Assembly (NCBI RefSeq): GCF_003937945.1
Contig: NZ_RSEC01000059.1
Location: forward strand, 62,001-126,000
Source: Amycolatopsis eburnea
GTDB taxonomy: Bacteria > Actinomycetota > Actinomycetes > Mycobacteriales > Pseudonocardiaceae
DNA length: 64,000 nt
Direction: 5' to 3'
The position numbers and the translations under genes were made by a program. The notes under the pieces are model-generated. The model searched no databases. It worked only from the letters and a program-made list of their open reading frames with translations, and was not told where the DNA came from. Shown in pieces: positions 1 through 8,322 of the stretch (positions are counted from its first letter, which is position 1; the number at the start of each line of letters is the position of its first letter).

Positions 1-1
1 G

Positions 2-349
2 GTGACGTGCGAAAGCTTCGGCGTCGGCCTGTCGATGCACTCCAACAGCCACCTCGGGATCAGCCTGGCCGCGATGGTCCAGGTCGCCGCGGCGACCCCG
101 CACCTGACCTACGCCTGCGACACGCACTGGCCATGGAAGGTCGAGGACGTCATCGAACCCGGTGTGCTTTCCTTCCGGGACGGGGCCGTCGAGGTGCCCA
201 CGACGCCGGGTCTCGGCGTGAAGCTGGACGAGGACGCGCTGGCGCGGCTGCACGAGAACTACGTCCGATGTGGACTGATCAAACGGGACGACGTGACCTA
301 CATGCGCGAGTACGTCGCCGGGTTCGAGCCGAACACGGCGAGGTGGTGA
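2..349 (+). CDS. gudD: Glucarate dehydratase, C-terminal part (5' end outside window)
   Basis: The gene begins before the window; about 115 C-terminal residues are visible. They match the end of the enolase-superfamily barrel of D-glucarate dehydratase, which dehydrates D-glucarate to 5-keto-4-deoxyglucarate. Seen here are the SMHSNSHLGISLAAMVQVAA stretch, which carries the catalytic His of the family, then the HWPW segment and the VPTTPGLGV tail. The stop lies 4 bases before the GTG of the next gene, so the three genes up to 2951 form one operon. The aldehyde dehydrogenase at 1497 supports a glucarate/galactarate pathway ending in 2-oxoglutarate; the dehydratase/decarboxylase step is expected upstream, outside the window. 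The family call is firm; glucarate versus galactarate specificity is inferred. Confidence 0.8.
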   Translation: MTCESFGVGLSMHSNSHLGISLAAMVQVAAATPHLTYACDTHWPWKVEDVIEPGVLSFRDGAVEVPTTPGLGVKLDEDALARLHENYVRCGLIKRDDVTYMREYVAGFEPNTARW

Positions 350-353
350 CCCG

Positions 354-1481
354 GTGAAGGTGACCGGATACGCCTACCCCTGGGACGTCCTGGAGTCCGG
401 GTTCGCCGCGCGCGTCCGGGATCTGGGCGTCGACGAGGTGGCGGTGGCGCTGTCGTACCACAGCGCCCGCGCGGCCACGCCCTGGTCGGCTTCGGGGACC
501 GCCGTAGTGGCCCGCCACGCGGCGTTCTACCGCCCGGTTTCCGACGGGTGGGGTGCGCTGCGTCCGTCCACTCCGGACTGGGTGACGTCGGAGGATTCCG
601 GTGGCGACGCCGTCCGGCTGCTGAACGAAGCCGGCATCCCGGCCGCCGCGTGGATCGTGCTGACCCACAACTCCCAGCTCGGCTACGAGCACCCGGACGT
701 CGTGGTGCGCAACTGCTTCGGCGAGCCGTACCCGTGGGCGTTGTGCCCGTCGCAGCCCGCGGTGCGCGAGTACGCGGCGACGCTGACCGCGCAGGCCGTC
801 GCCGGGCTGGAGCTGTCGTCGGTGATCCTCGAAGCCTGCGGTCCGCTCGGTGTGGTGCACCAGCACCAGCACGAGAAGACCGACGGCGTGTGGGCGCCCG
901 CGGTGGCCCGGCTGCTGTCGATCTGCTGCTGCGAGGCGTGTGCTGATTCCTGGGACGTCGACGCGGACACCGTGCGGGCGCAGCTCGTCGAGGAGGTCCG
1001 GCGGCTGGTCGCGACCGGTGATCTGAGCGTCACGGCCGACGGTTTGCCGCCATCGTTGACCCAGCACCTTCTGTTTACAAGACAGATGGCTACCGACCAG
1101 CTGCGGGCCGCGGTTTTGGCGACGCTGCCCGCGGGCATCCGGGTCGTGCTCCACGGCGCGCTCGACCCGTGGGTCACCGGCGCGCTGCCGGGTCTCACGC
1201 CGTCCGCTGCCGACGACGTCGACGCGGTCGTATTGTTCGGCTGGGCGCCCGCCACGGGTGCCGAAGCCGTCGCGGCGGCCCGGGAGGCCCTGCCCGAGCG
1301 CGTCGCGATCGGCAGCTACATCACCGCGGTGGCCGCCGCGCCGGTGCCGGACATCGCCGCGTACGCGGCCGAGCTGGCCAAGGCGGGTGCCGCGGAGCTG
1401 CACCTGTACCACCTCGGACTGGCCGGTCCGGGTCGCTGGCGCGACCTGGCCACGGCCACCGCCGCCGCCCATGAAAACTGA
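354..1481 (+). CDS. Uncharacterised protein of the glucarate operon, TIM-barrel-like
   Basis: GTG start 4 bases after the previous stop; 375 residues with no signal peptide or membrane segment. I do not recognise a named family. Alternating hydrophobic strands and helices (VDEVAVALSY near 30, AAAWIVLTH near 105, VRVVLHGALDP near 265, DAVVLFGWAP near 290) look like a beta/alpha barrel. A cysteine cluster, CCCEACADSW near 190, could bind a metal. Histidines are frequent (HQHQH near 165). The fold and the HGALDP and LFGW segments resemble putative glycoside-hydrolase-like barrels. Its place between glucarate dehydratase and ketoglutarate-semialdehyde dehydrogenase suggests it handles a uronate, aldarate or oligosaccharide precursor, but this is context only. 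Confidence 0.75.
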   Translation: MKVTGYAYPWDVLESGFAARVRDLGVDEVAVALSYHSARAATPWSASGTAVVARHAAFYRPVSDGWGALRPSTPDWVTSEDSGGDAVRLLNEAGIPAAAWIVLTHNSQLGYEHPDVVVRNCFGEPYPWALCPSQPAVREYAATLTAQAVAGLELSSVILEACGPLGVVHQHQHEKTDGVWAPAVARLLSICCCEACADSWDVDADTVRAQLVEEVRRLVATGDLSVTADGLPPSLTQHLLFTRQMATDQLRAAVLATLPAGIRVVLHGALDPWVTGALPGLTPSAADDVDAVVLFGWAPATGAEAVAAAREALPERVAIGSYITAVAAAPVPDIAAYAAELAKAGAAELHLYHLGLAGPGRWRDLATATAAAHEN

Positions 1482-1496
1482 GGAGCTGTTCCACCC

Positions 1497-2951
1497 ATGA
1501 GCCAGGCCACCGACGCCGCCACGCTCGAGAAGATCCTGGCGGGGGCCGCCGCGGCCGCCCGCCCCGCCGCCGAGGCGACCCCGGCCGAGCGCGCCCGCTG
1601 GCTGGTCGCGGCCGCCGACGCGCTCGACGCCGCCGCGGACGACCTCGTCCCGCTGGCGCACCGCGAGACGCACCTGCCCGCGACTCCGCGGCTGGCGGGC
1701 GAGCTGAAGCGCACGACGTTCCAGCTGCGCCTGTTCGGCGAGGTGCTCACCGACGGCGAGTACCTCGGCGCGACCGTCGACCACGCCGACCCGGACTGGC
1801 CGATGGGCCCGCGGCCGGACATCCGCCGCGTCAAGACCGCGATCGGCCCGGTGCTGGTGTTCGCCGCGAGCAACTTCCCGTTCGCGTTCAGCGTCGCGGG
1901 CGGCGACACGGCGTCCGCGCTGGCCGCGGGCTGCCCGGTGGTCCTCAAGGCGCACCCCGGGCACCCGGAGCTGTCCGCGCTGACCGGCCGGATCGTGCGC
2001 GAAGCCCTCGTCGGCGCGGGTGCGCCGGAGGGCATCTTCGACGTGATCTTCGGGCAGGAGGAAGGCGTCACGGCGCTGAAGGACCCGCGGATCGCGGCGG
2101 CGTCGTTCACCGGGTCGATCCCCGGCGGGCGGGCGCTGTTCGACATCGCGAACGCGCGGCCCCGGCCGATCCCGTTCTACGGCGAGCTGGGCAGCGTCAA
2201 CCCGGTCGTGGTCACCGAGGCCGCGATCGCCGCGCGCGGGGAGGCCGTCGCGAAGGGGTACGCCGGGTCGTTCACCCTCGGCGCCGGGCAGTTCTGCACG
2301 AAGCCGGGGCTGCTGTTCCTGCCCGAGGACCACGGCCTGACCGCCGCGCTTCGTTCGGCGTTGGACGGTGCGGCGGCCCAGCCGATGCTCAACGACCGCA
2401 TCGCTGCCGGGTTTTCTTCGCGGCTCTCGGCGCTGAAGGAGGTCCCGGGCGTCGAGGTGGTGTCTGCGTCGGATTCTTCGGCGCCCGCGTTCACCCCGAC
2501 GCTGCTGGCCACGACCGGCAAGCAGTTCCTCGAGGGCGGCGACACGGTGCATGAGGAGTGCTTCGGGCCGGCGTCGCTGATCGTGACGTACGCCGACCAG
2601 GCCGAGCTGCTGCGCCTGCTCGACGTCATCGAACCGGGGCTCACCGCCACGATCCACGGCGAGGAGTCCGATGTGGACTGGCTGCGGCCGGTGCTGCCGG
2701 CGCTGGCCCGCATCGCCGGCCGGCTGCTGTGGAACGACTGGCCCACCGGCGTGACGGTGAGCTGGGCCCAGCAGCACGGCGGCCCGTACCCGGCCACGAC
2801 CGCCCCGACCACGACGTCCGTCGGCACCGCGGCGATCGAGCGCTTCCTGCGCCCGATCGCGTGGCAGGGCTTCCCGGACGCGCTGCTGCCCGAACCCCTG
2901 CAGGAGGCCAACCCCTGGCAGCTGCCCCGCCGCACCGACGGCGCCCGCTGA
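1497..2951 (+). CDS. 2,5-dioxovalerate (alpha-ketoglutarate semialdehyde) dehydrogenase, NADP-dependent aldehyde dehydrogenase
   Basis: 484-residue aldehyde dehydrogenase. The general-base Glu is about residue 230 (GELGSVNPV) and the catalytic Cys about residue 267 (GAGQFCTKPG). The ASNFPFAFS segment near 125 and GQFCTKPG are typical of the ketoglutarate-semialdehyde dehydrogenase branch, which oxidises 2,5-dioxopentanoate to 2-oxoglutarate, the last step of the non-phosphorylating aldarate/pentose route. An AGGAG-like sequence (gaggagctg) precedes the ATG, 15 bases after the preceding stop, so it is the last gene of the operon. The pathway assignment rests on the dehydratase at the window start. 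A general aldehyde dehydrogenase is the alternative. Confidence 0.85.
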   Translation: MSQATDAATLEKILAGAAAAARPAAEATPAERARWLVAAADALDAAADDLVPLAHRETHLPATPRLAGELKRTTFQLRLFGEVLTDGEYLGATVDHADPDWPMGPRPDIRRVKTAIGPVLVFAASNFPFAFSVAGGDTASALAAGCPVVLKAHPGHPELSALTGRIVREALVGAGAPEGIFDVIFGQEEGVTALKDPRIAAASFTGSIPGGRALFDIANARPRPIPFYGELGSVNPVVVTEAAIAARGEAVAKGYAGSFTLGAGQFCTKPGLLFLPEDHGLTAALRSALDGAAAQPMLNDRIAAGFSSRLSALKEVPGVEVVSASDSSAPAFTPTLLATTGKQFLEGGDTVHEECFGPASLIVTYADQAELLRLLDVIEPGLTATIHGEESDVDWLRPVLPALARIAGRLLWNDWPTGVTVSWAQQHGGPYPATTAPTTTSVGTAAIERFLRPIAWQGFPDALLPEPLQEANPWQLPRRTDGAR

Positions 2952-2984
2952 CCCCAAAAGTGACGCCCCACCCCTCCGGGGGCT

Positions 2985-3040
2985 GCACTTTCACGTGAAA
3001 GTGCCGACCTGGCCCCCGCACTTTCACGTGAAAGTGCGGG
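2985..3040. repeat. Pair of 20-bp palindromes with CACGTG centre
   Basis: GCACTTTCACGTGAAAGTGC occurs at 2985-3004 and again at 3018-3037. The second copy extends to a 26-bp palindrome with CCC/GGG ends (3015-3040). The pair lies between the aldehyde dehydrogenase stop and the lyase start. It could be a hairpin terminator, a tandem operator for the lyase gene, or an intergenic repeat. The 13-bp spacer gives a 33-bp centre-to-centre distance, about three helical turns, which suits cooperative dimer binding. Confidence 0.8.
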
Positions 3041-3108
3041 GTGCTGCTCCACCACGCCGCCGCCGCAGTACCACTGGATACCCGTTCCTCTTTGTGGGAG
3101 GCCTTGCC

Positions 3109-5466
3109 ATGCCCGTGAACCGGAGAAACGCTCTGCGCGGCGGCGCGCTGGCGGCCGCTTCGACCGTTCTGCTCAGCCGTCCCGCGTTCGCCGCGGACGC
3201 GGCAGCCTCCGCCGCGACCGCGGCGAGTGGGGTGCCCGCCGCGACCGCGCCGATCGTCGCCGCCTACCGGCAGCTGCAGACCGGCATCAACCGGCCGTCG
3301 CCGGAACGCACCGAGGCGCTGGCCAACCTGGGCCGCGTCGCCAAGGCCTACCACGCGAGCCTGTCCGTGGCCGGCGGCGGCGCTCCACTGTGGACGGACC
3401 TGCCGCTCGGCCCGGGCAGCGACTACACGACGTCGATGTACGCCCGGCTGCGCGCGATCGCCGTCGACTGGGGTACCCCGGGCGGGGCGCTGGCCGGCGA
3501 CCCGGCGGTGCTCGACCGGATCAAGGCCGCGCTGGAGCTGATCTACGCCAGCCAGTACAACGAGAACGTCGGCGAGATCGGCAACTGGTACACCTACGAG
3601 ATCGGCATCCCGTACTACCTGCTGCACACGCTTTCGGTCGTCGCCGACGAGCTGACCGCCGAGCAGCTGGCCCGCTACCTCGCGCCGGTGAAGCGGTTCG
3701 TCGGGAACCCGAACCGGCGCGCCAACAACGCGTCGGTGGTCGAAACCGGCGCCAACCGCGCGGACAAGGCGCTGATCTCCATCGTCTCCGGCGCGATGCT
3801 CGGTGACACCGCCTGGATCAAGACCGGCATCGACGCGCTCACCGACGTCGCCGGCGGGGGCGCGGCGAGCGTCGTGGCGAAGCTGGATCGCGCGGCGGGC
3901 GACGGCTTCCACGTCGACGGCTCGTTCATCCAGCACGACACCATCCCGTACCCCGGCCACTACGGCATCGTGCTGCTCACCGCGCTCGCCGGCGCCATCC
4001 ACGTCACCGCGGGCACCGAGTACGCGCTCCCGCAGCCGTTGAAGGACAAGATCTACGCGCTCGTCGCCGACAGCTTCGCGCCGTTCGTCTACGCGGGCGC
4101 GCTGATGGAGCCGGTGCGCGGGCGGATGCTCTCGCGGCAGGGGGAGACCGGCCACGACATCGGCCACCAGCTCACCGTCGCGACCCTCGTGCTGGCGCGG
4201 ACGGCGTCGGGCAAGACCAAGACCGACCTCAACGCGCTGGCCGCGAAGTGGATCAAGGAAGGCGCGTACGCCCCGTTCCTGAAGATCCCCGACCCCGAGC
4301 GGTTCGCGCCCGGCCCCGACCTGGTGGCGACGCCGGGTATCGAGTTCGCACAGGACATGCTGGCCTCGGGCGCGCGCCCGGCGCGGGTCACGGCCACGCA
4401 CCGGATCTTCGGCCAGCAGGACCGCCTGGTGCACGTCACCGACGGCTGGTCGGCCTCCCTCGGCGTCAGCTCGACGCGGATTTCGCGCTACGAAGCCATC
4501 AACGGGCAGAACCTCAAGGGCTACCACGTCGGCGACGGCGTGCTCTACACCTTCCTCCCGAACGCCAAGGGCCACTACACCGACGCCTACTGGCCGACGG
4601 TCGACCCGCTGCTGCTGCCCGGCACCACCGAGCACGACGGCCCGGTGGACCCGGCGTTCGGCGGGGTGCCGGTCGGGCCGAACCCGCACACCGGCGGCGT
4701 CCGCTGGGACGAGCGCACGGGCGCCTACGCGTTCGACTTCAAGTCCTGGGACGGCTCACTGGTCGCGAAGAAGTCGTGGTTCTTCACCCCGGCCGGGATC
4801 CTGTGCCTCGGCGCCGGGATCACCGGCACGGCCGACCACGCCGTGCGCACGACGATCGAGAACCGCAACCTCGGCGAGGGCGGGCGCGGGGTCCTGCTGG
4901 CGGACGGCCGGCGCGTGGCCACCGACCTCGGCAAGGCGTCCGCGCTGCGCGAACCGCGGTGGCTGCACCTGGAAGACGTCGGCGGGTACGTGGTCCTCGA
5001 CGGCGCTTCGGTCACGGCGTTGCGCGAGGACCGGACCGGCGCGTGGCGCGACATCGACACCGGCGCCAACACCAAGGGCACCACGACCCCGAACACGCGC
5101 CGCTACCAGAAGCTGGTCCTGGAGCACGGCGTGAAGCCGGCGGGCGCGACGTACGCGTACGCGGTGCTGCCGGGCGCGTCGCCGGTCGGCACCCTGGCCG
5201 CGTCCTGGGCGTGGCGCGTGCGGGCCAACACCGCGACGGTCCAGGCCGTCCGGACCGGGGACACGCTGCTGGCGAACTTCTTCACGGCCGGCTCGGTCGA
5301 CGGCGTCGGCGTGTCCGGGCCCGCGTCGGTGGCGGTCGGGCGGCGGCAGCTGGCGGTGTCGGACCCGACGCAGACGCAGGACAGCGTCACGGTGACCGTG
5401 CACGGCAAGCCCGTGACGGTGCCGCTGAAGGGCACCTTCGGCGCGACGCGGGTCGTGCGGTTGTAG
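3109..5466 (+). CDS. Secreted polysaccharide lyase family 8 (hyaluronate/xanthan-lyase type)
   Basis: The start is the ATG at 3109 with GGGAGG upstream. An in-frame ATG-less extension back to 2995 would run through the palindromes and is rejected. The N-terminus has a twin-arginine signal (NRRNALRGG, hydrophobic stretch, AFAAD cleavage). The 785-residue product has the PL8 signature NWYTYEIGIP near residue 159 and the catalytic set Asn216 (TGANRAD), His276 (FIQHDTIPY), Tyr285 and the RGRMLSR arginines. It is followed by the beta-sandwich region usual for hyaluronate, chondroitin and xanthan lyases. It should cleave a uronate-containing polysaccharide outside the cell by beta-elimination. The neighbouring aldarate operon may use downstream sugar acids, but no shared operon is evident. 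Confidence 0.88.
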   Translation: MPVNRRNALRGGALAAASTVLLSRPAFAADAAASAATAASGVPAATAPIVAAYRQLQTGINRPSPERTEALANLGRVAKAYHASLSVAGGGAPLWTDLPLGPGSDYTTSMYARLRAIAVDWGTPGGALAGDPAVLDRIKAALELIYASQYNENVGEIGNWYTYEIGIPYYLLHTLSVVADELTAEQLARYLAPVKRFVGNPNRRANNASVVETGANRADKALISIVSGAMLGDTAWIKTGIDALTDVAGGGAASVVAKLDRAAGDGFHVDGSFIQHDTIPYPGHYGIVLLTALAGAIHVTAGTEYALPQPLKDKIYALVADSFAPFVYAGALMEPVRGRMLSRQGETGHDIGHQLTVATLVLARTASGKTKTDLNALAAKWIKEGAYAPFLKIPDPERFAPGPDLVATPGIEFAQDMLASGARPARVTATHRIFGQQDRLVHVTDGWSASLGVSSTRISRYEAINGQNLKGYHVGDGVLYTFLPNAKGHYTDAYWPTVDPLLLPGTTEHDGPVDPAFGGVPVGPNPHTGGVRWDERTGAYAFDFKSWDGSLVAKKSWFFTPAGILCLGAGITGTADHAVRTTIENRNLGEGGRGVLLADGRRVATDLGKASALREPRWLHLEDVGGYVVLDGASVTALREDRTGAWRDIDTGANTKGTTTPNTRRYQKLVLEHGVKPAGATYAYAVLPGASPVGTLAASWAWRVRANTATVQAVRTGDTLLANFFTAGSVDGVGVSGPASVAVGRRQLAVSDPTQTQDSVTVTVHGKPVTVPLKGTFGATRVVRL

Positions 5467-5488
5467 GGCCCCGGTTACGCTGCGAGCC

Positions 5489-6964
5489 ATGACCGGTGCC
5501 GAACAGTTCGACGTCCTGATCGTGGGGGCCGGGCTGTCCGGCATCGGCGCGGCGTGCCGGCTGCGGGAACGGCTGCCGGGCAAGACGTTCGCGGTGCTCG
5601 AAGCGCGTGACACCATCGGCGGCACCTGGGACCTCTTCCGGTACCCGGGTATCCGGTCCGACTCGGACATGTTCACCCTCGGCTACCCGTTCCGCCCGTG
5701 GAAGGACCCGAAGGCGATCGCGGACGGGCCGTCGATCCTCGCGTACATCCGCGAAACGGCGGCCGCTTCCGGCGTCACCGGCCACATCCGCTTCGGGCAC
5801 CGGGTGGTGCGGGCGTCGTGGTCGTCCGCGACGGCGCGGTGGACGGTCTCGACGGCGCACGGCGCCACGTTCACCTGCCGGTTCCTGTACCTGTGCAGTG
5901 GTTACTACTCCTACGACTCCGGGCACGTCGTCGACTTCCCGGGCCGCGCGGAGTTCGGCGGCGAGATCGTCCACCCGCAGCACTGGCCCGAGTCGCTGGA
6001 CTACACGGGCAAGCGGGTCGTGGTGATCGGCAGCGGCGCGACGGCGGTGACGCTCGTCCCGGCGCTCGCTTCACGCGCTTCGCGGGTGACGATGCTGCAG
6101 CGGTCGCCGTCGTACATCGTCGCGCGCCCGGGCCGGGACGCGCTCGCCGACCGGATCCGCGCGCTGCTGCCGGAGAAGCTCGCGCACCGGGTGGTCCGCG
6201 GCAAGAACGTGGTCATGGGGACGCTGTTCTTCCAGCTGATGCGCCGGCTCCCGGGCCGGGCGGCGCTGGCGCTGCGCAAGCGCGTGGCGGCGCAGCTGCC
6301 GGCGTCGATCCCGGTGGACCCGCACTTCGTGCCGTCGTACGACCCGTGGGACCAGCGCCTGTGCCTGGTCCCGGACGCGGACCTGTTCAAGGCGCTGCGG
6401 TCGGGCAAGGCGGACATCGTGACCGACCGGATCACGCGGTTCACCGCCGCCGGGGTTTCCCTGGAGTCGGGCCGCACGCTGGACGCGGACATCATCGTGA
6501 CGGCGACGGGGCTGCGGCTGGTGGCCTTCGGCGGGATCGCGCTCGACGTCGACGGCCGGGCGATCGACCCGGGGGAGCAACGCGCGTACAAGGGCATGAT
6601 GTTCGGCGGCGTCCCGAACCTGGCCTGGTGCGTGGGGTACACGAACAACTCGTGGACGCTGCGGGCGGACCTGACGTCCCAGTACGTCTGCCGGCTGCTC
6701 GCGCACCTGGACCGCCGGGGGTTCGCGTACTGCGTGCCGGACGCGGCTTCGGCTTCCACGGCGGGCCGCCCGCGCCCGATCGTGGACCTGCAGTCCGGGT
6801 ACATCAAGCGGGCCGCCTCCGGCCTGCCGAAGCAGGGTGGGAGGCGGCCCTGGATGATGCGCCAGAACTACCTGCTCGACCTGGCGGACATGCGCTTCAA
6901 CCGGCTCGACGACGGCGTGCTGCGGTTCGGCTCCCGCACGCCGTCGAGCGCGGTTCAGCCCTGA
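5489..6964 (+). CDS. EthA-like FAD/NADPH Baeyer-Villiger monooxygenase
   Basis: 491-residue flavoprotein, the same length class as mycobacterial EthA. FAD-binding GAGLSG is at residues 13-18, and GGTWDLFRYPGIRSDSDM is nearly the EthA sequence. The Baeyer-Villiger fingerprint FGGEIVHPQHW is near 155, and an NADPH Rossmann motif VIGSGATAVTL follows. The tail contains SGLPKQGGRRPW and QNYLLD, also as in EthA. Enzymes of this family insert oxygen into ketones or oxidise thioamides and sulfides with NADPH. The physiological substrate cannot be told. The 3' end overlaps the convergent L36 gene by 10 bases. Confidence 0.88.
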   Translation: MTGAEQFDVLIVGAGLSGIGAACRLRERLPGKTFAVLEARDTIGGTWDLFRYPGIRSDSDMFTLGYPFRPWKDPKAIADGPSILAYIRETAAASGVTGHIRFGHRVVRASWSSATARWTVSTAHGATFTCRFLYLCSGYYSYDSGHVVDFPGRAEFGGEIVHPQHWPESLDYTGKRVVVIGSGATAVTLVPALASRASRVTMLQRSPSYIVARPGRDALADRIRALLPEKLAHRVVRGKNVVMGTLFFQLMRRLPGRAALALRKRVAAQLPASIPVDPHFVPSYDPWDQRLCLVPDADLFKALRSGKADIVTDRITRFTAAGVSLESGRTLDADIIVTATGLRLVAFGGIALDVDGRAIDPGEQRAYKGMMFGGVPNLAWCVGYTNNSWTLRADLTSQYVCRLLAHLDRRGFAYCVPDAASASTAGRPRPIVDLQSGYIKRAASGLPKQGGRRPWMMRQNYLLDLADMRFNRLDDGVLRFGSRTPSSAVQP

Positions 6965-7077
6965 CGCGCCTTCGAGCGCGGGTTGTCCTTGTTGATCACG
7001 AACACGCGGTTGCCGCGGCGGATGACCTGGGCGCCCTGCTGGCGGGCCAGCGAGCGGAGCGAGCTGCGGACCTTCAT
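6955..7077 (-). CDS. rpmJ: Ribosomal protein L36, cysteine-free (C-minus) paralogue
   Basis: A 40-codon gene translating to MKVRSSLRSLARQQGAQ, then VIRRGNRVFVINKDNPRSKARQG. This is the alternative bacterial L36 (YkgO/RpmJ2 type), which lacks the CxxC...CxxxxH zinc ligands of the standard protein. Such zinc-free copies are usually made under zinc starvation and replace the zinc form on the 50S subunit. I looked for an obvious Zur palindrome upstream and did not see one; a hairpin at 7092-7111 lies in the leader. The 3' end overlaps the monooxygenase gene tail to tail. Confidence 0.92.
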   Translation of the reverse strand: MKVRSSLRSLARQQGAQVIRRGNRVFVINKDNPRSKARQG

Positions 7078-7091
7078 GGTGACCGTCCTTC

Positions 7092-7111
7092 CCGTGGGAA
7101 CCGTCCCACGG
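7092..7111. terminator. Perfect 8-bp hairpin between VWA gene and rpmJ
   Basis: CCGTGGGA, loop ACCG, TCCCACGG, sitting 39 bases after the VWA gene stop and 14 bases before the rpmJ start (both minus strand). It has no clear U-tract. It could terminate the five-gene operon or act as a leader structure for rpmJ. Confidence 0.5.
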
Positions 7112-7149
7112 TGTGCTCAACACCGCCCGGGCCGGTTTGATTCCACGAC

Positions 7150-8322
7150 TCAGCTGGTCTCGCGCGCCACCCACCCCTGCAGGTCGTCGCCGCGGATGGC
7201 GGCGGCCATCAGCTCCGGGAACTGGTCCGGGGTGCACGCGAAGGCCGGGACGCCCAGCTCCGCCAGGGCCGCCGCGTTCTCGTGGTCGTACGACGGGGCA
7301 CCCGAGTCGGACAGGGCCAGCAGCGTCACCACCTGAACCCCGGCGCCCACCAGCTCGCCGACGCGGTGCAGCAGCTCGTCCTCGTCACCGCCCTCGTAGA
7401 GGTCGCTGATCAGCACCAGCAGCGTGCGCTCCGGGCGCTCGACCAGGCCCTCGCAGTACGCGATCGCCCGGTTGATGTCGGTGCCGCCGCCCAGCTGGGT
7501 GCCGAACAGGACGTCGACCGGGTCGGCCAGGTGCTCGGTCAGGTCCGCGACCTCGGTGTCGAACGCGACGAACGACGTCCGCAGCGCCCGCATCGAGGCC
7601 AGCACCGCGCCGAACAGGCCGGAGTACACCACCGACTCCGCCATCGAGCCCGACTGGTCGACGGCCAGGATCACGTCCCGCTGCACCGCCTGCTGCCGCC
7701 GTCCGAAGCCGACCAGGCGCTCCGGGACGATCGTGCGCAGTTCGGGGGAGTAGTGCTTGAGGTTCGCGTGGATCGTGCGTGCCCAGTCGACGTCGCCCGG
7801 GCGGGGCCGGTGGGTGCGCGAGGCCTTGTCCAGCGCACCCTTGATCGCCGCGCGGGTGCGTTCGGCGAGGCGCTCCTCCAGCTCCTGGACCACCTTGCGG
7901 ACGACCTCGCGCGCGGTCTCCTTCGTCTCCTCGGGCAGCACGCCGTTCAGTGACAGCAGCGTGCCGACCAGGTGGACGTCCGGTTCGACCGCCGACAGCA
8001 GCTCCTTCTCCAGCAGCATCCGGGTCAGCCCGAGCCGGTCCACGGCGTCGCGCTGCATCACCTGGACCACCGTGCTCGGGAAGTAGCGGCGGATGTCGCC
8101 CAGCCAGCGCGCGACCCGCGGGGCCGACGCGCCCAGGTTCGCCCCGCGCTGCCCGCCCGCGGCCTCCTCGTCCGGCTTGTCGTAGAGGGCCGCCAGCACC
8201 TGGTCGACGCCACTGTCCTCATCGGACAGCTCGGTGTCCGCCAGCCCCGAGCCGGGCCCGGCGCCCTCGCCGCCCAGCACCAGCCGCCAGCGCCGCAGCC
8301 GGTCGTCGGTCTCCGCGCTCAC
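7150..8322 (-). CDS. VWA domain protein of a MoxR-SWIM operon
   Basis: 390 residues from a GTG start that overlaps the previous stop by 4 bases (GTGA). The C-terminal half is a von Willebrand A domain with a complete MIDAS: DQSGS at residues 222-226, the Thr in GGGTDINRA, and Asp in LISDLYEGG. The N-terminal half is helical and unannotated, with a charged coiled segment near 130-165. VWA proteins of this type pair with MoxR AAA+ ATPases as metal-dependent adaptors. The gene is last in the operon 14341-7150, and the arrangement resembles the E. coli yeh cluster (YehL ATPase, YehP VWA, YehQ SWIM). Confidence 0.85.
   Translation of the reverse strand: MSAETDDRLRRWRLVLGGEGAGPGSGLADTELSDEDSGVDQVLAALYDKPDEEAAGGQRGANLGASAPRVARWLGDIRRYFPSTVVQVMQRDAVDRLGLTRMLLEKELLSAVEPDVHLVGTLLSLNGVLPEETKETAREVVRKVVQELEERLAERTRAAIKGALDKASRTHRPRPGDVDWARTIHANLKHYSPELRTIVPERLVGFGRRQQAVQRDVILAVDQSGSMAESVVYSGLFGAVLASMRALRTSFVAFDTEVADLTEHLADPVDVLFGTQLGGGTDINRAIAYCEGLVERPERTLLVLISDLYEGGDEDELLHRVGELVGAGVQVVTLLALSDSGAPSYDHENAAALAELGVPAFACTPDQFPELMAAAIRGDDLQGWVARETS

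Noticed and set aside
279..2957. Very long open frame on the minus strand opposite the glucarate operon (and similar ones opposite most genes)
   Set aside because: High-GC genes create long antisense frames; the translation is Arg/Gly/Pro/Ala-rich without domains, while the plus-strand genes have clear families.
2995..3108. N-terminal extension of the PL8 lyase back to 2995
   Set aside because: It would translate the palindromes, lacks a ribosome site and would bury the Tat signal that starts at 3109.
6955..7150. Zur operator for the L36 gene
   Set aside because: No TGAAAAT-type palindrome could be found by eye in the leader.
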